The notes beneath the pieces were generated by a model that was not told the origin of the DNA, did not search any database, and saw nothing but the letters and a program-made list of their open reading frames with translations. A stretch of DNA of 6,905 bases from an uncultured Alphaproteobacteria bacterium. GTDB lineage: Bacteria > Pseudomonadota > Alphaproteobacteria > RF32 > CAG-239. A program made the position numbers and the translations under genes. How positions within the stretch are numbered: position 1 is the first letter of the stretch; each line of letters opens with the position of its first letter. Location: positions 1 through 6,905 of the forward strand of contig CAMOLN010000050.1 in the NCBI GenBank assembly GCA_946618745.1, in the 5' to 3' direction. This document shows positions 1-6,220 of the stretch, piece by piece.

Positions 1-170
1 TTTTGGATTCTGAAATACAAAGCAAAGTAGCAGCTTTTGCTGAGGAACGAAAGCAAAATAGCCAGGCTTTGATTGAAAAAGATTCTCAACTTGAAATTTT
101 ACGCGGAAATATAGCCAAAGCCACCCGGAGCATCGATTCTATTACTGCTTATATTGATGGAGTGCTCTAA
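1..170 (+). CDS. 3' end of a small coiled-coil protein gene upstream of zapA (partial)
   Basis: An open frame runs from the window edge (first full codon at 3) to a TAA at 168-170 and gives about 55 C-terminal residues. They are rich in Glu, Lys, Gln, Ala and Ile/Leu with heptad-like spacing (for example KDSQLEILRGNIAKATRSID), so the tail is probably a coiled coil, with no membrane segment. The stop lies one base before the zapA ATG, which points to co-transcription and probably translational coupling. Alphaproteobacteria often carry a short coiled-coil gene (DUF4164-like) directly before zapA, and the position and composition fit that. The family assignment is inference because most of the gene lies outside the window. 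A cell-division role is suggested only by the neighbour. Confidence 0.6.
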   Translation, partial: LDSEIQSKVAAFAEERKQNSQALIEKDSQLEILRGNIAKATRSIDSITAYIDGVL

Positions 171-171
171 T

Positions 172-519
172 ATGTCACAGATAAGTATCACTATCAACTC
201 TCGAGAATATCCGATTGCCTGCGAAGACGGACAGGAATTTCACATTATGCAACTTGCCGACATGCTTGATGAAAAAGCCAAACAATTAGCCGGTGATACG
301 GGACAAATCAATGAAAGTCTTTTATTGGCAATGGTTGGATTGTTGTTAGCCGATGAAATTAGTGAGTTGAAAAAAGGCGCCCCTGTGGTTGAAAATGTTG
401 CTCCGTCTTGTCGTATTAATCCTGATGATATGCTTAAATTAGATGATGAAATTGCCACTGCGGTAAAAAATATCGACAACGAAATAAAAAAGCTTGCCAA
501 ACGTTTTAATTCGTTATAA
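172..519 (+). CDS. zapA: Cell division protein ZapA
   Basis: This encodes a 115-residue ZapA-family protein. ZapA is a small cytoplasmic protein that binds FtsZ and cross-links its filaments at the Z-ring. The N-terminal part (about residues 1-70) shows the family pattern: a beta strand with ITINSREYPI, a Gly-containing turn, then helices containing ADMLDEKAKQLA and the hydrophobic LLLAMVGLLLADEISELKK. The C-terminal part (about 85-115) is charged and helical, as expected for the coiled-coil dimerisation end. I chose the ATG at 172, which gives MSQISI, over the in-frame TTG at 154 and ATG at 157. Those lie inside the preceding gene, and the family normally begins just before the first strand. 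The length is normal. A 6S RNA-like element follows, the classic zapA-ssrS arrangement of proteobacteria, and supports the call. Confidence 0.9.
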   Translation: MSQISITINSREYPIACEDGQEFHIMQLADMLDEKAKQLAGDTGQINESLLLAMVGLLLADEISELKKGAPVVENVAPSCRINPDDMLKLDDEIATAVKNIDNEIKKLAKRFNSL

Positions 520-520
520 C
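493..520 (+). promoter_or_regulatory. Possible 6S RNA promoter inside the 3' end of zapA
   Basis: CTTGCC (493-498) and TATAAC (515-520) are separated by 16 bases and resemble the alphaproteobacterial CTTGAC / TATAAT-like pair. Initiation about 7 bases downstream falls at about 527, which matches the predicted 5' end of the 6S RNA closing stem. The -35 match is imperfect, and the RNA could instead be processed from a zapA transcript. Confidence 0.4.
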
Positions 521-529
521 ATAAAATAT

Positions 530-690
530 AGAATATGAACTGCGCAATTCGAGCGTTAAAGCAGGTCTTCCGAGCCAACACAATTATAAAGGGAGCCGTC
601 ACTGAATAAATCGTGGTTTATTTATATGGTACCCACCTTAATGACCAGCGGTTCGTTTCAAGAATGTATATGCACGGTTGTGTGGTTCTG
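530..690 (+). ncRNA. ssrS: 6S RNA (SsrS), alphaproteobacterial type
   Basis: 6S RNA binds housekeeping RNA polymerase by mimicking an open promoter. The call rests on position (immediately after zapA), size (about 160 nt), fold and a GGTACCCACCTT segment at 628-639 that I associate with alphaproteobacterial 6S RNAs. The ends form an interrupted long closing stem: 530-533 with 686-689, 538-546 (AACTGCGCA) with 671-679 (TGCACGGTT, one mismatch and one G-U), 547-550 with 662-665, and 551-555 with 654-658. Further in, GGTC (564-567) can pair with GACC (643-646). An apical hairpin forms from AATAAA (605-610) and TTTATT (617-622). The unpaired middle would be the polymerase-binding bubble. A terminator follows 8 bases later. 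Exact ends are uncertain, and a covariance-model match was not available. Confidence 0.72.
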
Positions 691-697
691 TTTCTTA

Positions 698-727
698 AAA
701 AACCTCGTTCATTAAAGCGAGGTTTTT
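698..727 (+). terminator. Intrinsic terminator after the 6S RNA
   Basis: A perfect 10-bp stem pairs AAAAACCTCG (698-707) with CGAGGTTTTT (718-727) around a 10-base loop. The T-run is partly within the 3' arm and is followed by GTTTG. It lies 8 bases after the 6S element and 17 bases before the ymdB-like start codon, so it should end the zapA/6S transcript. Any ymdB transcription from upstream must read through it. Confidence 0.8.
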
Positions 728-744
728 GTTTGTGGGAGCTTAAT

Positions 745-1527
745 TTGAAAATAGTTTATTTAGGCGATGTTGTTGCACGTAGCGGCCGGGAAAAGGTTAT
801 TCAGACTATTTCCGTAATAAAAAATGATTGGCATTGGGATGCATTGATAGTCAATGTTGATAACGCAGCCCATGGATTCGGTTGCACTCCCAAAATTGCA
901 CGTCAATTTTTTGAAGCCAGAGCCAGTGCCTTGGTTACCGGCGATCACGTGTGGGATCAAAAAGATTTCACTGCTTATTTGAATGAAAGCAATCGCATAG
1001 TTCGTCCGCTTAACTATTCTGATAATTTAGCCGGAGTAGGGGCAAGGGTTATTCCCTTAGATAATGGTCAAAAATTGTTGATAGCAGAAGTTGTCGGCAG
1101 AGTTTTTATGGCCGAAGTTGCTTCTCCGCTTGAAAAACTCGAACAGCTTTTAACGCAATATAAACTTACAGATAATGTTGATGCCATTTTTGTTGACATT
1201 CATGCCGAAGCAACAGCTGAAAAGCAAGCTCTGGCTCATTATTTTGATGGTAAAATTTCGGCAATTATAGGTTCGCATACCCATATTCCTACCGCCGATG
1301 CCATGATACTGCCTCAAGGCACAGCCTACCAAACAGACGTCGGAATGTGTGGCGATTGCAGCGGAGTCATCGGTTTCAAAACCGCTGCCCCGATTGCCCG
1401 CCTCAAAAATCCGGCTTCCAATCTCAGATTAGAGCCGGGGGAAGGGCAAGCCACTATCCATGGAGTATTTATCGAAACTGACGATAAAAGCGGGCTTGCC
1501 GTTAAAATTGTCCCCCTGACTTATTAA
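745..1527 (+). CDS. YmdB-family (TIGR00282-like) metallophosphoesterase
   Basis: This is a 260-residue protein of the YmdB family, calcineurin-like di-metal phosphodiesterases that in Bacillus hydrolyse 2',3'-cyclic nucleotides and are cytoplasmic. Motifs seen in order: GDVV with Asp8, NVDNAAHGFG (37-46), GDHVWDQK (66-73), RPLNY (87-91), GRVFM (118-122), DIHAEATAEK (151-160) with His153, and GSHTHIPTAD (176-185) with His178 and His180. The C-terminal half carries the family's GTAYQTDVGMCG stretch. The usual metal ligands Glu39 and Asn67 (B. subtilis numbering) are both Asp here. The start is TTG at 745: GGGAG lies at 734-738 with 6-base spacing, and the family begins with exactly this strand. 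The upstream extension of the frame to 613 would run through the 6S RNA and its terminator. The stop is 10 bases from the convergent fba stop. Confidence 0.88.
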   Translation: MKIVYLGDVVARSGREKVIQTISVIKNDWHWDALIVNVDNAAHGFGCTPKIARQFFEARASALVTGDHVWDQKDFTAYLNESNRIVRPLNYSDNLAGVGARVIPLDNGQKLLIAEVVGRVFMAEVASPLEKLEQLLTQYKLTDNVDAIFVDIHAEATAEKQALAHYFDGKISAIIGSHTHIPTADAMILPQGTAYQTDVGMCGDCSGVIGFKTAAPIARLKNPASNLRLEPGEGQATIHGVFIETDDKSGLAVKIVPLTY

Positions 1528-1537
1528 TATCTGTTTT

Positions 1538-2578
1538 CTAAGCTTGATAGCGTTTAGCCATTTCGCTCATCGGAATTACTTTAATCTTATCGGCAAAACC
1601 GGCAGCACCGAAAGCAATATATCGAGCCTCGCAAACTTTTTGCATTTCTTCGATTGCCGGTTTTAGATATTTACGCGGATCAAACTCTTTAGGATTCTCT
1701 GCAAAAATCTTACGGATAGCTCCTGTGATAGCCATACGGCAATCAGTATCAACATTAACCTTGCGCACACCTGATTTAATACCGCGAACAATTTCTTCAA
1801 CCGGAACACCATAAGTTTGCGGAATTGCCCCGCCGTAAGCATTAATTAAATCCTGCAATTCTTGCGGAACAGAAGATGATCCATGCATAACCATATGAGT
1901 ATTAGGCAATTTCTTATGGATTTTCTCAATAGTCTCAATTGATAAAATTTCACCGTCTGGTTTACGAGTGAATTTATAAGCTCCGTGTGAAGTTCCGACC
2001 GCTACGGCTAAAGCATCTAATTTAGTATCTTCAACAAAACGAGCCGCTTCATCAGGATCAGTAACCAAGCGTTTTTTATCAATGGTTCCTTCAGCTCCGT
2101 GACCGTCCTCTTTATCGCCTTTTCCGGTCTCGAGCGAGCCGATAACTCCCAGTTCTCCCTCAACCGAAGCTCCGACAGCATGAGCTCGAGCGACCACTTC
2201 TTTAGTAACTTTAACATTATACTCATAAGAAGATGGTGTCTTGCCGTCTGCCTCTAAAGATCCGTCCATCATTACCGATGAATATCCGTTAACAATTGCC
2301 GATTGGCAAATATCAACCGATGCACCATGGTCCTGATGAAGACAAATCGGCAATTCGGGAAACATTTCAATACCGGCCTGAATCATATGGCGAATCATCG
2401 GATCACCGGCAAATTTACGTGCACCGGTTGACGTTTGAATAATCACCGGAGCATTAACTTTTCTGGCGGCTTGCAATACGGCAATAACTTGTTCCATATC
2501 ATTGATATTAAAAGCCGGAACGCCATAATTGTTTTCGGCAGCGTGGTCAAGAATTTGACGCATAGTAACTAAAGGCAT
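1538..2578 (-). CDS. fba: Class II fructose-bisphosphate aldolase, CbbA-like subtype
   Basis: This is a 346-residue zinc-dependent aldolase that reversibly splits fructose 1,6-bisphosphate into dihydroxyacetone phosphate and glyceraldehyde 3-phosphate. The class is shown by HQDHGAS (81-87), with catalytic Asp83 and zinc ligand His84, by VEGELG (139-144) with the conserved Glu, by GTSHGAYKF (195-203) with His198, and by MHGSSSVP (231-238) with His232. VNVDTDCR near residue 280 belongs to the phosphate-binding region. Length and the PSSYEYNV segment fit the Calvin-type CbbA subtype used for general sugar metabolism in many alphaproteobacteria. Both ends look complete. AAGGAG (2590-2585) lies 6 bases before the ATG. 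It is downstream of tkt on the same strand, probably partly co-transcribed, with a possible promoter of its own. No carbon-fixation genes are in view, so a glycolytic or gluconeogenic role is more likely than a Calvin cycle. Confidence 0.96.
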   Translation of the reverse strand: MPLVTMRQILDHAAENNYGVPAFNINDMEQVIAVLQAARKVNAPVIIQTSTGARKFAGDPMIRHMIQAGIEMFPELPICLHQDHGASVDICQSAIVNGYSSVMMDGSLEADGKTPSSYEYNVKVTKEVVARAHAVGASVEGELGVIGSLETGKGDKEDGHGAEGTIDKKRLVTDPDEAARFVEDTKLDALAVAVGTSHGAYKFTRKPDGEILSIETIEKIHKKLPNTHMVMHGSSSVPQELQDLINAYGGAIPQTYGVPVEEIVRGIKSGVRKVNVDTDCRMAITGAIRKIFAENPKEFDPRKYLKPAIEEMQKVCEARYIAFGAAGFADKIKVIPMSEMAKRYQA

Positions 2579-2614
2579 AATTTTCTCCTTAAAATAAACT
2601 TAAAAAACTTTGAC

Positions 2615-2643
2615 ATAATAGTAAACTTCTTGCTTATGAGCAA
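2615..2643 (-). promoter_or_regulatory. Possible internal promoter for fba
   Basis: On the - strand TTGCTC (2643-2638) and TATTAT (2620-2615) are spaced by 17 bases. Initiation would fall near 2608, leaving a leader of about 30 bases before fba. The -10 matches the consensus at five of six positions, the -35 at only three. The -35 overlaps the tkt-fba intergenic hairpin. Confidence 0.35.
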
Positions 2644-2644
2644 G
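2629..2644. other. Intergenic stem-loop between tkt and fba
   Basis: CTTGCT (2629-2634) and AGCAAG (2639-2644) form a 6-bp stem with a 4-base loop. Read on the + strand it is followed by a T-rich run (from about 2648), which resembles a weak terminator, but no gene on that strand needs one here. On the - strand, between tkt and fba, no T-run follows. A transcript-stability or processing element is possible, and chance is not excluded. Confidence 0.35.
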
Positions 2645-2650
2645 TAATTT

Positions 2651-4621
2651 TTATTTTTTTAGCGCGACTTTTACCGCTTCAATAATTTCTTCTTTGGTAA
2701 TACCGAAGTGCGGATATAAGTCTTTGGCCGGAGCCGATGCTCCAAATCCGTCCATCCCGATAATATCTCCCTGAAGTCCGACATATTTTTCCCAACCGAA
2801 TTTAGCCGCAGCTTCAATGGCTATCCGAGGCTTATTTCCTAAAATCATATCCTGATAATCAAAAGGTTGTTCATCAAAAAGCTCCTGACAAGGCATAGAT
2901 ACTACAACCGTATCAATACCTTGTGCTTTCAACTCTTCATAAGCCTCAACCGCCAAAGCCGTTTCCGATCCGGTTGCAATCAATGTAGCTTTACGTTTCT
3001 GCGGATTTCCCTTAATAATATAAGCACCTTTGGCGGTTAAATTTTCACTTGCCTCATTACGTAAGGTTGGCAGATTTTGACGGCTAAGAGCTAATACCGA
3101 TGGACGATTTGTCTGTGTTAAAGCAATTTCCCAAGCTTCGGCAGCTTCAACCAAATCACAAGGGCGAAAAGTCAAAATATTAGGCATGGCGCGCAGTGAA
3201 GCAAGGTGTTCTATCGGTTGATGAGTCGGTCCGTCTTCACCAACTCCGATTGAATCGTGAGTCAATACATAAACTTCTTTTAATCCCATTAATGCCGCCA
3301 ATCTTATTGCCGGGCGCAAAAAGTCTGAAAATACCAAGAACGTTCCGCCGTAAGGAATAATTCCGCCATGAGCGGCCAATCCGTTCATTATTGCTCCCAT
3401 GGCGTGTTCACGAATACCATATTCAATATAATTACCGTTATAGTCTTGTGAAGTGATAGTTTTCGACCCTGCAGTCTTAGTCATATTAGGACTGCTTAAA
3501 TCAGCCGATCCTCCAACCAATTGCGGCAAAGAAGGAACTATTGCTTCCAAACACATATTAGATGCTTTACGTGTGGCAATTTGCGGACGTTCTTGCAAGG
3601 CTGATTGTTTTAATTTATCAAGTTCTTTATTCCAACCTTTGGGCAACTTACCCGAAATAACATCATTAAAATCTTTACCCTTGGCCTGAGCTTTTATCTG
3701 CCAAGCTTGTTCCAGTTTTTCGCCTTTCAAACCGGCTTTGCGCCAATTATCCAATATGTCTGCCGGAACTTCAAAAGGTTTAGCGTTCCAACCTAAATTT
3801 TTGCGCATAGCGGCAATTTCTTCTTCTCCTAAAGGCGAACCATGGCATTTAGGCGAATTGCATTTAGAAGGGGCACCCTTGCCTATAATGGTTTTAGCAG
3901 CAATCAAAGTCGGCTTTTCTGCTGTTTGAGCTTTAGTTAAAGCCTCTTCAATCTGTGCAAAATCATGTCCGTCAATTGTAATAACCTCCCATTTATTAGC
4001 CTTAAAAGCCGCCTTAATATCGGTGGAAGATGCAATGTCGGTTTTGCCGTCGATAGTGATTTGATTATCGTCCCACAGCACAATTAATTTATTCAATTTA
4101 AGATGTCCTGCCAAAGCGATTGCTTCCCAGGCCACACCTTCCATCAAACAACCGTCTCCCGTCAGCACATAAGTTTTGTGATCGCAAACATCTTTGCCGT
4201 AGCGTGAAGCGATAATTTGCTCAGCCAAAGCCATACCGACGGCTGATGATATTCCTTCACCCAAAGGCCCAGTAGTCATATCCGTTCCCAAAAAATGATT
4301 ATATTCGGGATGCCCCGCAGCTTTTGCCCCGAGTTGGCGAAAATTTTTCAAATCGCTTATTTTAGCATCTTTATAGCCTAACAGATAAAATAAAGAATAA
4401 AGTAATGATGAAGCATGACCTGCCGACAAAACAAAGCGGTCGCGATCAAACCATTTGGGATTTTGCGGATTAATTTTAATAAATTTAGTAAACAAAACCG
4501 TTGCCATATCTGCCATCCCTAAAGGAGCTCCGGGGTGACCTGACTTAGCTTTTTCAATCATATCGGCAGCCAAAAATCTTATGGCATCAGCCATTTTTTG
4601 TTCTTTTGCATAATTTTTCAT
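2651..4621 (-). CDS. tkt: Transketolase
   Basis: This is a 656-residue thiamine-diphosphate (ThDP) enzyme, near the usual 650-670, that moves two-carbon units between ketose and aldose phosphates in the non-oxidative pentose phosphate pathway. The pyrophosphate-binding domain shows SGHPGAPLG (27-35, His29), SAGHAS (66-71, His69), AGHPE with His104, and GDGCLMEG (155-162) followed by Asn186 in WDDNQ, the metal site. His260 lies in KCHGSPLG. The pyrimidine domain shows EYGIREH with catalytic Glu405, and GVGEDGPTHQPIEH (459-472) with His467. The C-terminal domain runs from about 525 to the end. All expected cofactor and catalytic residues are present. Cys254 and Cys259 next to His260 differ from the better-known GAPNKAG-type sequence. 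AGAGGAG (4637-4631) directly follows the upstream lipoprotein stop, 9 bases before the ATG, so the genes are probably one operon. Confidence 0.97.
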   Translation of the reverse strand: MKNYAKEQKMADAIRFLAADMIEKAKSGHPGAPLGMADMATVLFTKFIKINPQNPKWFDRDRFVLSAGHASSLLYSLFYLLGYKDAKISDLKNFRQLGAKAAGHPEYNHFLGTDMTTGPLGEGISSAVGMALAEQIIASRYGKDVCDHKTYVLTGDGCLMEGVAWEAIALAGHLKLNKLIVLWDDNQITIDGKTDIASSTDIKAAFKANKWEVITIDGHDFAQIEEALTKAQTAEKPTLIAAKTIIGKGAPSKCNSPKCHGSPLGEEEIAAMRKNLGWNAKPFEVPADILDNWRKAGLKGEKLEQAWQIKAQAKGKDFNDVISGKLPKGWNKELDKLKQSALQERPQIATRKASNMCLEAIVPSLPQLVGGSADLSSPNMTKTAGSKTITSQDYNGNYIEYGIREHAMGAIMNGLAAHGGIIPYGGTFLVFSDFLRPAIRLAALMGLKEVYVLTHDSIGVGEDGPTHQPIEHLASLRAMPNILTFRPCDLVEAAEAWEIALTQTNRPSVLALSRQNLPTLRNEASENLTAKGAYIIKGNPQKRKATLIATGSETALAVEAYEELKAQGIDTVVVSMPCQELFDEQPFDYQDMILGNKPRIAIEAAAKFGWEKYVGLQGDIIGMDGFGASAPAKDLYPHFGITKEEIIEAVKVALKK

Positions 4622-4637
4622 TATTATTTACTCCTCT

Positions 4638-5282
4638 TTAGTCACAATTTTTATGATTTGAACCTTTTTTAACCACCACCGGTTTTCCGTTTTGTTCACA
4701 AAAAACTATCCTTTCATCGGGACCTATTTCAAGGAATTCGGTATTAATTTTTTCCTCTTGAGCGTTCAATTCTTCCGAAGAAAGATATTTATAATCAATA
4801 TCAAACATACTTTTTGCTTTTGCATCGGCATAACCGGACAAATTTAATCCCAGCTCAATGGAAAAATTATCATAAGGAGGTTGCGGAATACGCATTTTTA
4901 TAGAATTACCTTTAACAATTTGTTCTTTTTGTTCTACCGGAATTTTCAACATCTGAGATTTTACTTGTTTGCCTAAAAAATTTCCCGCGCCGATCGGTTT
5001 TATATAAAAGTTGGTATTAACCATGCTGACGGAAGAATCTTCCATTCTCCGAACTCTGAATATCGGAGTAATCACGCTATATCTCTGTTTTGATGTTTCA
5101 TCGGTGTAACAATAACTTTCTTTACCGCTTAAAATAACTTGAAACGCATCATAATTGGCAGCACTGATATATTGACGAGCCGCCTCACGCGGAATATTAA
5201 CTTCGGGACAATTCTGCACCTTAACATCCGAAGAACACGCGGATAACACACAAATCGCCCAACAAAATATTGATTTTTTCAT
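4638..5282 (-). CDS. Putative outer-membrane lipoprotein of unknown function
   Basis: This is a 214-residue protein that I do not recognise as a named family. It begins MKKSIFCWAICVLSACSS: a short positive N-terminus, a hydrophobic stretch, and the lipobox L13-S14-A15-C16. It should therefore be cleaved before Cys16 and lipidated. Ser at +2 favours the outer membrane, periplasmic face. The mature part is mostly polar and probably beta-rich, with no further membrane segment. It has four more cysteines (25, 58, 195, 213) that could form two disulfides. The frame is open back to 5354, but I chose the ATG at 5282 for three reasons: AAGGAA (5292-5287) stands 4 bases upstream, the signal sequence starts there, and a promoter lies inside the longer frame. 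It is the first gene of an apparent operon with tkt, 16 bases away. No functional link to sugar metabolism can be read from the protein. Confidence 0.8.
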   Translation of the reverse strand: MKKSIFCWAICVLSACSSDVKVQNCPEVNIPREAARQYISAANYDAFQVILSGKESYCYTDETSKQRYSVITPIFRVRRMEDSSVSMVNTNFYIKPIGAGNFLGKQVKSQMLKIPVEQKEQIVKGNSIKMRIPQPPYDNFSIELGLNLSGYADAKAKSMFDIDYKYLSSEELNAQEEKINTEFLEIGPDERIVFCEQNGKPVVVKKGSNHKNCD

Positions 5283-5314
5283 CCTGTTCCTTAACAAATT
5301 TGTTGCTTTATCCC

Positions 5315-5343
5315 AATATAATTCAGCATTTGTTTTTTGTAAA
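5315..5343 (-). promoter_or_regulatory. Promoter of the lipoprotein-tkt(-fba) operon
   Basis: On the - strand TTTACA (5343-5338) and TATATT (5320-5315) are separated by exactly 17 bases, each matching the sigma-70 consensus at five of six positions. Initiation near 5308 gives a leader of about 26 bases with a good ribosome site before the ATG at 5282. It also argues against translation starting at 5354. Confidence 0.62.
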
Positions 5344-5412
5344 GCTAAGGGCATGAGCGATATTTTTTTTGTGTATAATTTTACATCTTAATTGATGACA
5401 CCAATAAACAAT

Positions 5413-5448
5413 GCCATCCCACCAAACCGGTGCAATAACTGGGATTGC
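5413..5448. other. Imperfect inverted repeat downstream of the pilin genes
   Basis: GCCATCCCA (5413-5421) pairs with TGGGATTGC (5440-5448) except for one mismatch, around an 18-base loop. It lies 37 bases beyond the stop of the long pilin-like gene and could mark its transcript end. Neither strand shows a proper T-run after it, so it is not called a terminator. The rest of the gap 5355-5484 shows nothing else I can support. Confidence 0.3.
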
Positions 5449-5484
5449 GATAATTAAACATTATATTTTGGAAAATTAAACAGA

Positions 5485-6204
5485 TTATTGTTGCGGAAAA
5501 TACGGACTACCGCCTCCTCCTCCGCCCCAAGGTCTGCTGCCGGAACGCCAAGCCGGGGTGTCTCCGTCCCCGTCATCATCTTCCGCCAAAGCACCGCTTT
5601 GAATAATATCATCATCAGTCATCGAAAACTCCGGCATTCTCAAAGTATCTCCGAAGGTTTCATTCGTCAGCTCGGCAATATAATCTCTTTGCTGTAAACT
5701 ATTTTCAAAACTGTCGATACTACTAGTGAAAACTTCGTCATAACCGCTCGTGCTTCGGATAACCACACTGGTAAAACTTCCGGCATCATCACCGGTCACA
5801 TGCTTATCCAAAGTATCTCCCCATTTACGCAGAGATTCGGCAGTCATATGAGTTGTTTTAAATTGATTTGCCGCCGCTCCGTCACCATGATATCTGTTAC
5901 TTGTGAAAAAATCAATCAAATTTCCCATATAAGCCACCAAAAACAAGCCGATTGCCAAATTGGCAAACCACTTCCAGTTCATTTTGCCGAAAATTGCTGC
6001 CCAAGCCACACAAACCAATCCGAAACCGCCCAAAATATAAACAATCGGCTTATAATGTTCAATTACATCTACAGCTTTTTCTCTTACTTTGTCTATAACC
6101 GAATCATCGGCAAAGGCCGCATCAGCCCAACACATCCCAACCACCAACATCAACCCGAAGATGATGATGTTTGATAACCTTATATTGCCGAACGTTTTCA
6201 ACAT
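5485..6204 (-). CDS. VirB2/TrbC-like pilin-type protein with long acidic, Gly-rich tail
   Basis: This is a 239-residue membrane protein. Residues 1-32 look like a Sec signal peptide (basic start, hydrophobic 13-27, likely cleavage after AFA at 30-32). Two hydrophobic segments follow, about 53-72 and 78-100, joined by IFGKMNWKW. This is the layout of VirB2/TrbC, the major pilin subunits of type IV secretion and conjugation systems. The same core occurs in the gene upstream (IFGNLNWKW), so they are paralogues. The family is normally 100-120 residues. Here a further 140 residues follow: a polar region, an acidic run near 213-221 (EDDDGDGD), a tract of six glycines near 230-235 and an end in FPQQ. 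I chose the ATG at 6204 over 6213 because AGAGG then sits 9 bases upstream instead of abutting the start. The gene is 16 bases behind its paralogue. No other secretion genes are in view, so the function is inferred. Confidence 0.7.
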   Translation of the reverse strand: MLKTFGNIRLSNIIIFGLMLVVGMCWADAAFADDSVIDKVREKAVDVIEHYKPIVYILGGFGLVCVAWAAIFGKMNWKWFANLAIGLFLVAYMGNLIDFFTSNRYHGDGAAANQFKTTHMTAESLRKWGDTLDKHVTGDDAGSFTSVVIRSTSGYDEVFTSSIDSFENSLQQRDYIAELTNETFGDTLRMPEFSMTDDDIIQSGALAEDDDGDGDTPAWRSGSRPWGGGGGGSPYFPQQ

Positions 6205-6220
6205 TATCTCCATCCTCTTG

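Noticed and set aside
613..744. N-terminal extension of the ymdB-like frame by 44 residues
   Set aside because: It runs through the 6S RNA 3' half and its terminator, has no family similarity, and the TTG at 745 has its own ribosome site and begins the conserved first strand.
1528..1537. Bidirectional terminator between the convergent ymdB and fba genes
   Set aside because: Only 10 bases separate the stops, and I see no hairpin with a T-run on either strand around them.
5283..5354. Longer start for the lipoprotein at 5354
   Set aside because: The extra 24 residues would precede a normal signal peptide and overlap a good promoter; the ATG at 5282 has a proper ribosome site.
5374..5379. TATAAT on the + strand in the gap right of the lipoprotein
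   Set aside because: No -35 stands 16-18 bases upstream (GCATGA there), and there is no + strand gene downstream for it to drive.
5413..5448. Rho-independent terminator for the pilin genes
   Set aside because: The stem has a mismatch and an 18-base loop, and no T-run follows on the - strand; kept only as an inverted repeat.
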